From: an uncultured Clostridia bacterium
GTDB lineage: Bacteria; Bacillota; Clostridia; Christensenellales; UBA1242
Direction of reading: 5' to 3'
Length of the DNA: 34,838 bases
Assembly: GCA_944381235.1 (NCBI GenBank)
Contig: CALWKI010000016.1
Coordinates: 1 to 34,838, forward strand
Positions 1-7,770 of the stretch are shown piece by piece (position 1 is the stretch's first letter; each line of letters opens with the position of its first letter). The position numbers and the translations under genes were made by a program. A model generated the notes under the pieces. The model was not told the origin of the DNA. It was given only the letters and a program-made list of their open reading frames with translations, and ran no database searches.

Positions 1-17
1 TTCCAACTTTTTTCCAT
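1..17 (-). CDS. Possible start of a divergent gene, cut by window edge
   Basis: On the minus strand an ATG at 17-15 is followed by five sense positions (M-E-K-S-W) before the window ends. An AAAGGTG sequence, acceptable as a ribosome binding site, lies about six bases upstream of it. Nothing can be said about the product. The call rests only on start-codon context and could be chance. Confidence 0.25.
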
Positions 18-417
18 TTACACCTTTGTTACTTATTCTGTTCACCTATAAACACCAGTATTTTAGGGCATTGTAGCGATTTTTATCTATGACAGATTAT
101 TTACTTAGGAGGGGCTTGTAATATCCACTTTACTATGGGAACATAAGTTTTTTTTGAGATAACACAAATTTTGTGAAAATTAGTCTCAAACTAACATATA
201 AATAATATCACAAATCTTTTTGTTTTGCAAATACAAAAATGAGTTTATAGAATATTTATGGTTAGGTAACCAAATAGTTGAAAAAATTGCAGTTTACTTA
301 ATATATCAAAACACGAATTATTTTCATATAAGATATTACAAATAATAAAACTAAAAATTTTGGTTTATAAGATAACAGATCATAAAAATAAGATTCTAAG
401 AAAGAAGGAAAAACAAA
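18..417. other. Non-coding leader region upstream of the glm operon
   Basis: No convincing reading frame is seen here. The stretch holds a nested dyad at 153-190: outer arms TTTGAGA/TCTCAAA, inner arms CACAA/TTGTG. It also holds a small palindrome GGTTA-GG-TAACC at 260-271 and a promoter-like pair at 225-253. The dyad lacks a following T-run in either direction, so it does not look like a terminator. No known riboswitch or glmS ribozyme was recognised. Confidence 0.5.
225..253 (+). promoter_or_regulatory. Candidate sigma-A promoter for the glm operon
   Basis: TTGCAA at 225-230 and TAGAAT at 248-253 are separated by 17 bases. This would give a leader of about 160 bases before the first gene. 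The match is moderate (4/6 and 5/6) in AT-rich DNA, so chance is possible. Confidence 0.4.
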
Positions 418-1029
418 ATGGAAAAGAATATTTACATAGATGATAGCGTTAAAATTGGGAAGAACGTTATAATTCATCCCTTCAATGTTTTAAGAGGAAA
501 TACAGAAATTGGGGACAATACAATCCTTTTTCCTTTTAACTTTATAGAAGATTCAAAAATTGGTGAAAACTGTGAGATTTCTTCTAGCAACCTTTCACAA
601 TGTGAGATAGGAAGTAAGACTAAAGTAGGACCATTTGCTCGTATAAGACCAAATAGTAAAATTGAAGAAGAATGCAAAATTGGCAATTTTGTTGAAATTA
701 AAAACTCTACATTAGAAAAGAAAACTAAGGCAAGTCACTTGTCTTATGTTGGAGACGCCTATGTTGGAGAAGACACAAACATAGGTTGTGGTGCAATTTT
801 TGTGAATTATAACGGTAAAGAAAAAAACAAAATACAAGTAGGCAAAAATTGTTTTGTTGGAAGTAATGTAAATTTAGTTGCACCACTAAATATTGCAGAT
901 AAAACATATATTTGTGCGGGTTCAACTTTGACGAAAGATACACAAGAAAATGATTTTGTTATAGCACGAGAAAAAGAAACTATTAAGCCCGGCAGAGCAA
1001 AAAGATATTTAAAGGGAGAAACAAAGTGA
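418..1029 (+). CDS. Stand-alone GlmU C-terminal domain: glucosamine-1-phosphate N-acetyltransferase
   Basis: This 203-residue protein is a left-handed beta-helix of hexapeptide repeats matching only the C-terminal half of bifunctional GlmU. By alignment with E. coli GlmU the acetyl-transfer residues are present: R77, K95, H107 (in KASHLSY), Y110, N130-Y131 and K136. The domain moves acetyl from acetyl-CoA to glucosamine-1-phosphate in UDP-GlcNAc synthesis. The roughly 230-residue N-terminal uridylyltransferase domain, with its GxGTRM signature, is absent and not encoded upstream in this window. The gene begins at an ATG with GAAGG about eight bases upstream, and its stop overlaps the GTG start of glmM, so the two are translationally coupled. 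I infer that UDP-GlcNAc formation is completed by a separate pyrophosphorylase elsewhere. A serine or sugar acetyltransferase of another family is less likely given the residue pattern and neighbours. Confidence 0.85.
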   Translation: MEKNIYIDDSVKIGKNVIIHPFNVLRGNTEIGDNTILFPFNFIEDSKIGENCEISSSNLSQCEIGSKTKVGPFARIRPNSKIEEECKIGNFVEIKNSTLEKKTKASHLSYVGDAYVGEDTNIGCGAIFVNYNGKEKNKIQVGKNCFVGSNVNLVAPLNIADKTYICAGSTLTKDTQENDFVIAREKETIKPGRAKRYLKGETK

Positions 1030-2339
1030 AATATTTTGGCACAGATGGGATAAGGGGTAAAGTTTTTAAAGACATTGATCATAAGATTGCCTTTGATTGC
1101 GGGAATGCCCTTTCAAAATTAAAGAAAAGTGTAAAAATTATTCTTGGTAAAGATAGCCGTGTAAGTTGTGACTATCTAGCACTTTCTTTTTGTCTAGGAG
1201 TTGTATTTGGCGGAGGGGAAGTAGACGATGTAGGGATTTGTCCGTCAGCAGGAGTTGCATATCTTGCCAAAGAGTTAAATTATGACTACGGAGTAATGAT
1301 TAGTGCGTCCCATAATCCACCAGACAATAATGGTATAAAAATTTTTGCAAACAATGGTGAAAAACTTGGGGATAAAAGAGAAGAAGAATTAGAGTTTAAT
1401 TTTAAAAATTATGTAAAAGTAGATGCGTTGCATCTTGGAAAATGTATTCAAAGAAAAAACTTGATAAAAAAATATGAAAAATTTTTAGTTCAGGTAATTG
1501 ATAATAAATTAGACGGATTAAAAATTGTTCTAGATTGTTGTTACGGTGCAAGCGTAAAAGTTGCAAAAGATGTCTTTAAGAAAAGTGGGGCAGAAATAAA
1601 GGTAATAAATGGCTCGTTAAATGGCAAAAAAATAAATGTAAACTCTGGGGCGACAAACACAAAAATGCTTGCAGAAAAGGTAGTTAAAGAAAGAGCCGAT
1701 TTGGGTCTTGCGTTTGATGGAGATAGTGATAGAGTAATAGCCGTTGACGAAAAAGGAAATGAAGTAGATGGAGACAAGATAATATATTTGCTTGCTAAAG
1801 ACCTAAAGAAAAAAAACAAACTTAAAAACAACACGGTTGTTGGAACTGTACTTACCAATCTTGCTATTGTTGAAAAATTAGAAAAAGAAAATATAAAAAC
1901 AATACTTGCTCCTGTAGGAGATAAATATGTTATTGAAAAAATGCAAGAAAATGATGTAAGCCTTGGAGGCGAAAAAGCGGGGCACATTATTTTATCGGAA
2001 TATCTTAATACAGGAGACGGAATTCTTGCGGGAATAAGACTTGCAAGTATTTTGAAGGAAGAAAAAAGGGCGTTATCAAAACTAATAGATATAACCTTAT
2101 ATCCACAGTATTCTATAAATTATCTAACTGAGAAAAAAGATGAAATAATGTTAAATACTGAGTTTAATAATTACATAAAAAAATTACAGAAAGAAAATAA
2201 AAACCTAAAAATTTTGGTTAGAAAATCAGGAACTGAGAGTTTAGTTAGAATAATGGTAGAAGGAAGAGATGAAGAAAAAACAAAAGAGATAGCAAACTTA
2301 ATAAAAGAAAAAGTGGAGAAAATAGAAAAAGGATTATAA
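1026..2339 (+). CDS. glmM: Phosphoglucosamine mutase GlmM
   Basis: GlmM interconverts glucosamine-6-phosphate and glucosamine-1-phosphate for peptidoglycan precursor synthesis. The 437-residue length fits the family (about 445). The protein opens with FGTDGIRG. It carries the phosphoserine loop ISASHNP with catalytic S95, the magnesium loop DGDSDR at 231-236, the sugar-specificity loop GEKAGH (usually GEQSGH) and the phosphate-binding RKSGTES loop at 399-405. It starts with GTG and overlaps the preceding acetyltransferase by four bases (GTGA). It ends one base before glmS, so the three genes form one operon supplying GlcN-6-P to GlcNAc-1-P. Assignment to GlmM rather than phosphoglucomutase rests on the motifs and context. 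Confidence 0.95.
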   Translation: MKYFGTDGIRGKVFKDIDHKIAFDCGNALSKLKKSVKIILGKDSRVSCDYLALSFCLGVVFGGGEVDDVGICPSAGVAYLAKELNYDYGVMISASHNPPDNNGIKIFANNGEKLGDKREEELEFNFKNYVKVDALHLGKCIQRKNLIKKYEKFLVQVIDNKLDGLKIVLDCCYGASVKVAKDVFKKSGAEIKVINGSLNGKKINVNSGATNTKMLAEKVVKERADLGLAFDGDSDRVIAVDEKGNEVDGDKIIYLLAKDLKKKNKLKNNTVVGTVLTNLAIVEKLEKENIKTILAPVGDKYVIEKMQENDVSLGGEKAGHIILSEYLNTGDGILAGIRLASILKEEKRALSKLIDITLYPQYSINYLTEKKDEIMLNTEFNNYIKKLQKENKNLKILVRKSGTESLVRIMVEGRDEEKTKEIANLIKEKVEKIEKGL

Positions 2340-2340
2340 T

Positions 2341-4116
2341 ATGTGTGGAATTGTAGGAGTTATTTCAAAAGATAAAATTATAAAGAAAAATGTGCTACTT
2401 GACTTATTAAAGCGGTTAGAATATAGAGGATATGACTCTGCTGGAATTGGGTTTATGTCACTTGGTAAATTACGCGTAATTAAACAAAAAGGAAGCATTG
2501 ATAAATTAAGAAGCATTGTTAAAAATGATTGTTTAGGTGTGACTTGCATAGCACATACGAGATGGGCAACTCACGGAAAACCAAATTTACATAACGCACA
2601 CCCCTTTTTAAGTGAGAGCAAGACTTGGGCAATAGTGCATAATGGTATAATTGAAAACTATCTAGATTTAAAAAAAGAATTAGGAAACATAAAATTCTCA
2701 TCAAGTACTGACAGCGAGGTAATTGCACAGTTACTTGAAAAAGATAGTGATAAAAAAGATATAAATAAATTAATTCGTGTTTGTAATAAACTTAAAGGGT
2801 CGTTTGCTCTCTTATGCATGAGTGTGACAAATCCAAATTCACTTTTTATTGCAAAAAGGAAAAGCCCTATATATGTAATGAAAGGAAAAGACGGAATAAT
2901 TGTTGCAAGTGATACCATTTGTTTTGAGGGGTTTGGAAAGAGTTACTATAGTTTAGAAGATGACGAGTTTTGTGAGGTAGGTTTAGAAAAAATTGAGTTT
3001 TATAATAAAAAAGGTAAGAAAATTAAAAAAGAGGAGCAAAAACTTGAGTCGCTCAATTATTCTTCATCAAAAAACGGCTTTGAACATTTTATGTTAAAAG
3101 AAATAATGGAAGAAGGCCTAGTTGTAAGCAATATAATTAAAAAATATTCTTCTGAGCCTTTTTTAAGTTTTAATGAGTGTGTGGTGAGGAAAATTAAAAA
3201 GGTAGTTTTAATTGGTTGTGGAAGTGCCTATCACGCGGGACTTATTGGAGCAAGATTTTTTGAAAAAAATACTTTAATTGATGCAAGGTGCTATATTGCA
3301 AGTGAATTTAGATATTTAAACAACAAAATTGATAAGGATACATTATATATTTTTATAAGTCAAAGTGGTGAAACTGCGGACACTTTAGCCTCTCTTGAAC
3401 TAGTTAAAAATTCTGGTGGGCTGTGTGTCGGTGTTACTAACGTTATGCATAGCACGCTTGCAAAAATGGTTGATATCGTACTTGATGTTTGTGCGGGGGT
3501 GGAGGTGGCTGTTGCTTCAACTAAAGCGTATATTGCACAAGTGGTTGTATTATATATGCTGTCAAAACATATTGAGGGAATATTGAAAAGTAAAAGTATA
3601 AATTTCTTAAAAGACGTGGAAGAACTTAGACTGACTCTTCAAAAAAATGAGATTAATAACGTTGACAAAGTTGCAAGTTTAATATCTAAAAAACAAAGTG
3701 TCATTTTTATTGGCAGAGATTTAGATTATTATTCATCACTTGAGGCTAGTTTAAAACTAAAAGAAGTTAGTTATATTTCATCCTTTGCTTGCCCAAGTGG
3801 AGAGTTAAAGCATGGATATCTTGCGCAAGTAGATAATACTACTTGTGTTGTTGTTATTGCAACGAAGATTGATTTACTTGATAAAAATCTAAATAATGCA
3901 AGTGAGGTGGATGCAAGAGATGGCAAGATTATTATTTGTTCACCCTTTAAAATAGAGGATAAGTACACTCAGATAAAAGTAGAAAATATCACTAGTGATT
4001 TAATCTGTTGCCTAGTAGCAAGAAAACTACAATATTTAGCGTATCAAACTAGTATAATTAAGGGTATTAATCCTGATAAGCCTAGGAACTTAGCAAAAAG
4101 TGTTACAGTTGAATAA
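2341..4116 (+). CDS. glmS: Glutamine--fructose-6-phosphate aminotransferase GlmS
   Basis: GlmS makes glucosamine-6-phosphate from fructose-6-phosphate and glutamine. The 591-residue protein has the N-terminal glutaminase domain with nucleophile Cys2 (MCGIVGV), RGYDSAG, HTRWATHG and VHNGIIENY. Two SIS sugar-isomerase domains follow (GCGSAYHAG; SQSGETADT; VAVASTKAY; GELKHGY). It ends with the family signature NLAKSVTVE. The ribosome binding site AAAGGA lies inside the end of glmM, and the gap between genes is one base. There is therefore no room for the glmS ribozyme that many Bacillota carry directly upstream of glmS; regulation would have to act on the whole operon. No terminator is evident after the stop. 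Confidence 0.97.
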   Translation: MCGIVGVISKDKIIKKNVLLDLLKRLEYRGYDSAGIGFMSLGKLRVIKQKGSIDKLRSIVKNDCLGVTCIAHTRWATHGKPNLHNAHPFLSESKTWAIVHNGIIENYLDLKKELGNIKFSSSTDSEVIAQLLEKDSDKKDINKLIRVCNKLKGSFALLCMSVTNPNSLFIAKRKSPIYVMKGKDGIIVASDTICFEGFGKSYYSLEDDEFCEVGLEKIEFYNKKGKKIKKEEQKLESLNYSSSKNGFEHFMLKEIMEEGLVVSNIIKKYSSEPFLSFNECVVRKIKKVVLIGCGSAYHAGLIGARFFEKNTLIDARCYIASEFRYLNNKIDKDTLYIFISQSGETADTLASLELVKNSGGLCVGVTNVMHSTLAKMVDIVLDVCAGVEVAVASTKAYIAQVVVLYMLSKHIEGILKSKSINFLKDVEELRLTLQKNEINNVDKVASLISKKQSVIFIGRDLDYYSSLEASLKLKEVSYISSFACPSGELKHGYLAQVDNTTCVVVIATKIDLLDKNLNNASEVDARDGKIIICSPFKIEDKYTQIKVENITSDLICCLVARKLQYLAYQTSIIKGINPDKPRNLAKSVTVE

Positions 4117-4122
4117 AATGCT

Positions 4123-4150
4123 TTGAAATTTACGTGTTTTTTGTTAATAT
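4123..4150 (+). promoter_or_regulatory. Candidate promoter for ispH
   Basis: TTGAAA at 4123-4128 is followed after 16 bases by TAATAT at 4145-4150. A TGT triplet directly before the -10 forms an extended -10 element. The layout is the same as at 26473-26500. It lies just after the glmS stop, giving a leader of about 100 bases. Confidence 0.45.
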
Positions 4151-4259
4151 TAAATGCAGTGAATGAAAATGCGATTTAGGGTTTAATAGTAAAAGAATTG
4201 TTACTTGCTTTAGTAAATAATTTTTTATTGTTAAACTTTTAGTTTTTTGGAGAAATAAA

Positions 4260-5141
4260 ATGGAAACACGAGTTAAAATAAGTGAGGTTTGCTGTTTGTG
4301 TTATGGGGCGAAAAGAGCACTTACCAAGTCAGTTGAAGCAAAAAAAGAAGGTAAAAATGTAGTTTTATTTAAAGAAATTTTGCATAATAAAAGAGTTGTG
4401 CAAGAATTACAAAAGTTAAATATAGTTGAAAAAGAAAATTTAGAGGACTTACAAAAAGGCGACTTTGTTATTCTTCGGGCCCATGGAGAAGGTAAAGGCA
4501 CTTATAGGTATTTAGATAGTAGAAATATTGAGTACCTCGATTGCACTTGCCCTAATGTGCTTAGCATAAATAAACTTGTTGAAAAAAAGAATAGTGAAGG
4601 CTATAAAATTATTCTAATTGGAAAGTATGGATATAAAACGGGCAAAATGCATCCAGAAGTTTTAGGAACTTCTAACTGGTGCGACTCGCCTATTTTAATT
4701 GAGGAAGAGGAAGAAATAGATACTATCAACTTATCAAGTGAAAAATATTTTCTCGCTGTGCAGACTACATTTTCTCAAGAAAAAGCATTAAAAATGATTG
4801 ATAAAATCTCAAAAAAAATGCAGCAATTTGGTAAGAAATTTGAGTTTAAAGATACCACCTGTAACGCACAAAGGGTTATTAATGAAAAGTCGGTAAAACT
4901 TGCAAAAGAGGCGGATAAGATGATTGTCGTTGGAGGTAAGAATTCAAGCAATACAAAAGAATTATTTAATAATGTTTCAACTTACACAACTTCATTTTTT
5001 GCCGAAAGCATTGACGACGTTAAAGCTTTAATAAAAGACAAGAAAATAGTTAAAGGCGACTACATAGGCTTGACGGGAGGTGCGTCAACAATTATAGAAG
5101 AACTAAACGAAATAAGAGACTATATTTTAAAAGTTCTTTAA
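4260..5141 (+). CDS. ispH: 4-hydroxy-3-methylbut-2-enyl diphosphate reductase IspH
   Basis: IspH is the last enzyme of the MEP isoprenoid pathway. It uses a [4Fe-4S] cluster to reduce HMBPP to isopentenyl and dimethylallyl diphosphate. The 293-residue protein has the three cluster cysteines in context: C14 (CYGAKRA), C97 (DCTCPNV) and C201 (DTTCNAQ). It also has the substrate-binding features HNKRVV, RAHG, HPEVLGT, QTT, VGGKNSSNT and LTGGAS. The length is that of the simple form, without the ribosomal-protein-S1 fusion seen in some Clostridia. The start is supported by GGAG eight bases upstream. A pseudouridine synthase follows after 16 bases. The gene shows that the host uses the MEP pathway, which bears on the IspD-like gene and the AcnX pair further on. 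Confidence 0.95.
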   Translation: METRVKISEVCCLCYGAKRALTKSVEAKKEGKNVVLFKEILHNKRVVQELQKLNIVEKENLEDLQKGDFVILRAHGEGKGTYRYLDSRNIEYLDCTCPNVLSINKLVEKKNSEGYKIILIGKYGYKTGKMHPEVLGTSNWCDSPILIEEEEEIDTINLSSEKYFLAVQTTFSQEKALKMIDKISKKMQQFGKKFEFKDTTCNAQRVINEKSVKLAKEADKMIVVGGKNSSNTKELFNNVSTYTTSFFAESIDDVKALIKDKKIVKGDYIGLTGGASTIIEELNEIRDYILKVL

Positions 5142-5157
5142 ATAAAAGGTGTTATCT

Positions 5158-5985
5158 ATGTTTAGGTATGAATTTCAAATAAGTGAAGAAATATCATTAA
5201 ATAGGTTTTTAAGTGAAAAAGGGTTAAAATATAGCGAGATAAAAGCGCTACTTGAGAGAAAAGACATAAAAGTTAACGGGACAAGGGTAAAAGAAAATAT
5301 TAAACTAATAAATAACGATGTTGTGTTAGTCTTTACAGATAAGGTTTTAAACCAAAAAGAAATTAAAATAGAAAAAATATATGAAGACGACAATTTATGT
5401 GTTTTATTAAAACCAAAGAAAATTGTAACGTGTGGGGAAACTGGACTTGAAGGAAAAACCAAACTAATTGCAGTACATAGGCTTGATAGGGATACTGAAG
5501 GACTAATTGTAATGGCTAAAACTGACAGTGTTAAAGAACAATTAAAAGAGATTTTTAAAAATAAAAAAGTTATAAAAAAGTATGTTTGCGAGGTTGCTGG
5601 AAGTATAAATTTTAATAATGAAATAAAAAAAGCTTTTTTATTTAAAGATGCAAAAAATTCAAAAGTATATATAAGCGACAAAAAAGAAAAGGGTAGTAAG
5701 GAAATAATTACGAAATTTAATACACTTAAATTGGGGAAGAACACAAGCATTGTTGAATGCGAACTAATAACTGGCAGGACACATCAAATACGGGCACATT
5801 TATCTTATTTAGGCTATCCAATTATTGGAGATAAAAAGTATGGAAAAAATGAAATTAACAAAAAATTTAAAGAAAAAAGCCAAAAGTTGTTTTGCTTTTT
5901 TGTGGGTTTTAGAGGTATAATAGGGAAGTTGAGCTATTTAAATAATAAGCAGTTTACCTATTTGCCTAGTTGGGCAAAATTTTAG
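5158..5985 (+). CDS. RluA-family pseudouridine synthase
   Basis: The protein isomerises specific uridines in rRNA or tRNA to pseudouridine. An S4-like RNA-binding segment occupies roughly residues 10-60. The catalytic motif HRLDRDTEGL has its nucleophilic Asp at D110, and RTHQIRAHL plus a GDKKYG turn follow, the usual RluA/RluD order. An upstream in-frame GTG at 5149 overlaps the AAAGGTG ribosome binding site. The ATG at 5158, six bases behind that site, is therefore the better start and gives 275 residues. The last 30 or so residues, after the GDKKYG core, look family-specific. The target uridine cannot be told from sequence. It probably forms a transcription unit with ispH and the small gene that follows. 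Confidence 0.88.
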   Translation: MFRYEFQISEEISLNRFLSEKGLKYSEIKALLERKDIKVNGTRVKENIKLINNDVVLVFTDKVLNQKEIKIEKIYEDDNLCVLLKPKKIVTCGETGLEGKTKLIAVHRLDRDTEGLIVMAKTDSVKEQLKEIFKNKKVIKKYVCEVAGSINFNNEIKKAFLFKDAKNSKVYISDKKEKGSKEIITKFNTLKLGKNTSIVECELITGRTHQIRAHLSYLGYPIIGDKKYGKNEINKKFKEKSQKLFCFFVGFRGIIGKLSYLNNKQFTYLPSWAKF

Positions 5986-5998
5986 TTGAGGGATAAAA

Positions 5999-6166
5999 AT
6001 GAACAAATTAAAGTTATTAAGACTTGCCGAAAAACAGGATAGCGAGGCGTATACCATAGATGACTTAAGGCAAGAACAGGAAAAGAAAGAGGATTTTAAA
6101 ACTTCTTATCAAGAATTTTATAATGATATAAAGCAAAAAAGAAAGTATATAAAAGAAGATTGGTAA
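5999..6166 (+). CDS. Small 55-residue hypothetical protein
   Basis: A short frame starts at ATG 5999 behind GAGGG (spacing about seven bases), 13 bases after the pseudouridine synthase stop. It encodes 55 residues that are charged and probably helical (starts MNKLKLL, ends YIKEDW), with no cysteines, signal peptide or membrane segment. I do not recognise a family. The good ribosome binding site, tight spacing and codon use like its neighbours favour a real gene co-transcribed with the upstream pair. Confidence 0.6.
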   Translation: MNKLKLLRLAEKQDSEAYTIDDLRQEQEKKEDFKTSYQEFYNDIKQKRKYIKEDW

Positions 6167-6217
6167 GTTGTGTGTAATAAGTTAAAAACTTTGTGCAATA
6201 AAACAAATTTAAAAACT

Positions 6218-6245
6218 TTTTACGACTAATTATTGAATATATAAT
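6218..6245 (+). promoter_or_regulatory. Candidate promoter for the dnaD-dnaC pair
   Basis: TATAAT at 6240-6245 is a perfect -10. A weak -35 (TTTTAC, 6218-6223) lies 16 bases upstream. Transcription would begin about 35 bases before the dnaD-like start. Confidence 0.4.
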
Positions 6246-6286
6246 TTTTTTTTGATAAACTCTAACTGGATAAAAAGGAGGGTAAA

Positions 6287-7747
6287 ATGGCATTTTGTAA
6301 ATATTCTAGTTCACTTATAAATTCTGAGACAATTAGCATTGACGCAAAGTTTTTGAATGACTATCTTGCCATTGCCCCAGACGAGTGTTTAAAAGTTTAT
6401 TTGTTTGGACTTCTTAAATGCCAAAATAGTGCCGGGCGTGATAATTCTATTGACAACTTTGTAAATGTACTTAACTTATCAAAAGAAGACGTCATTAATT
6501 GTTTTCTATATTGGCAAGATCAAAATGTTGTTCAGGTGCTTGAAAACAACGGAGAATACGAAATTAGATATCTTCCAATGAAAGATAACATTAGATCCTT
6601 AAAAAAGATTGAAAGTAAAAAGTATTCAAGTTTTGTTCAGGAAATTCAAGACATAATAAAAGGTAGACAAATAAACCCAAACGAGTTTTACAAGTATATT
6701 GATTTTATTGAAACAAATGATGTAAAACCTTGTGATTTCAATATGATTGTAAAGTTTTGTGTAGAAAAAAAAGGCGATAATATAAACGCAAACTATATTT
6801 TGACAGTTGCAAAGACGTGGGTAGACGAAGGAATTAGGACGGCAGAAAAAATTGAACAAAAGATTGAAGATTTGACCCTTCTTTCATCTGATGTTAATTC
6901 GGTTGCAAAAGCACTCAAATTTAGAGGAAATTTATCTATAGAACACCAAGCACTTTACGAAAAATGGTTAAAATCATATGGATTTAATTTAAATAATATA
7001 TTGCTTATTGCAAAAAAAGTTTCTTCAAAAACAAAAAATTATAGTTTTGAGACGTTAGATAAGTATCTTACAAAATATTATGAATTAAAACTATTTAGTT
7101 TTGGTGAAATTGAGGAGTATGAAACGAATAAATCTAGTCTTATAGAACTTGCAAAAGAGATAAACAGGCGTCTTGGTATTTATTATGAATCTGTAGATAA
7201 TGAAATAGAAACATATATTTTACCTTGGGAAAGTAGAGGGTTTGACGATAAGACTTTAGAAAGCGTTGCACAATATTGCTTTTCTTGTGGAATAAGAAGT
7301 TTAAGTGGAATGAACGAGGTTGTACAAAAATTCTATAAACTTGGACTTACCTCAATTAATAGCATTAATGAGTATGTAGGTGAAGTGTTAGAAGTTGATA
7401 ATCGAATAAAAGAAATTCTTGAAAGGTTAGAACTAAATAGAAAAGTAAGCACATATGACCGGTCTTTTTACCGAACTTGGACTTATACATACCACTATAG
7501 TGAAGACATAATTAATTTTGCAGTTGAATTATCTAAAAACAAAGCAAATGCGATGCAATATGCAAATGCAATACTTACTAATTGGCATGATAAAAAGTTG
7601 ACCAATTTAGAGGATATTAAAAAAGAAAGTAATAACCTAAGCGTGACAACAAATTCTAAGATGAATACAAAGAGTTTTAGACAGCGCGAATTTACTGATG
7701 AAGAATTGAATGCGCTATTTGATAACCTAGATGAAATTGATTTATAA
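6287..7747 (+). CDS. DnaD-domain replication-initiation protein (DnaB/DnaD-like)
   Basis: In Bacillota DnaD and DnaB help load the replicative helicase at origins and restart sites. This 486-residue protein has an N-terminal winged-helix-like segment (about 1-100). A DnaD/DDBH2-type helical domain follows at about 110-195 and ends in the characteristic YILTVAKTWVDEG. A second related helical region lies at about 295-370 and a third at about 400-455 (YANAILTNWHDKKL). The C-terminus has the short acidic tail typical of the family (ELNALFDNLDEIDL). AAGGAGGG lies six to seven bases before the ATG. The DnaC-like loader begins 23 bases downstream, a common pairing that supports a primosome role. 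The repeated DnaD modules make it longer than B. subtilis DnaD (232 residues) and closer to DnaB. Confidence 0.85.
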   Translation: MAFCKYSSSLINSETISIDAKFLNDYLAIAPDECLKVYLFGLLKCQNSAGRDNSIDNFVNVLNLSKEDVINCFLYWQDQNVVQVLENNGEYEIRYLPMKDNIRSLKKIESKKYSSFVQEIQDIIKGRQINPNEFYKYIDFIETNDVKPCDFNMIVKFCVEKKGDNINANYILTVAKTWVDEGIRTAEKIEQKIEDLTLLSSDVNSVAKALKFRGNLSIEHQALYEKWLKSYGFNLNNILLIAKKVSSKTKNYSFETLDKYLTKYYELKLFSFGEIEEYETNKSSLIELAKEINRRLGIYYESVDNEIETYILPWESRGFDDKTLESVAQYCFSCGIRSLSGMNEVVQKFYKLGLTSINSINEYVGEVLEVDNRIKEILERLELNRKVSTYDRSFYRTWTYTYHYSEDIINFAVELSKNKANAMQYANAILTNWHDKKLTNLEDIKKESNNLSVTTNSKMNTKSFRQREFTDEELNALFDNLDEIDL

Positions 7748-7770
7748 ACTAATAAAAAAAGAGATTAAAT

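Noticed and set aside
1541..1987. 148-codon minus-strand frame inside glmM
   Set aside because: Low-complexity Ser/Phe-rich shadow of a well-supported gene, without an SD.
2300..2341. glmS ribozyme upstream of glmS
   Set aside because: glmM ends one base before glmS, leaving no space for the catalytic RNA. I did not recognise it in the operon leader either.
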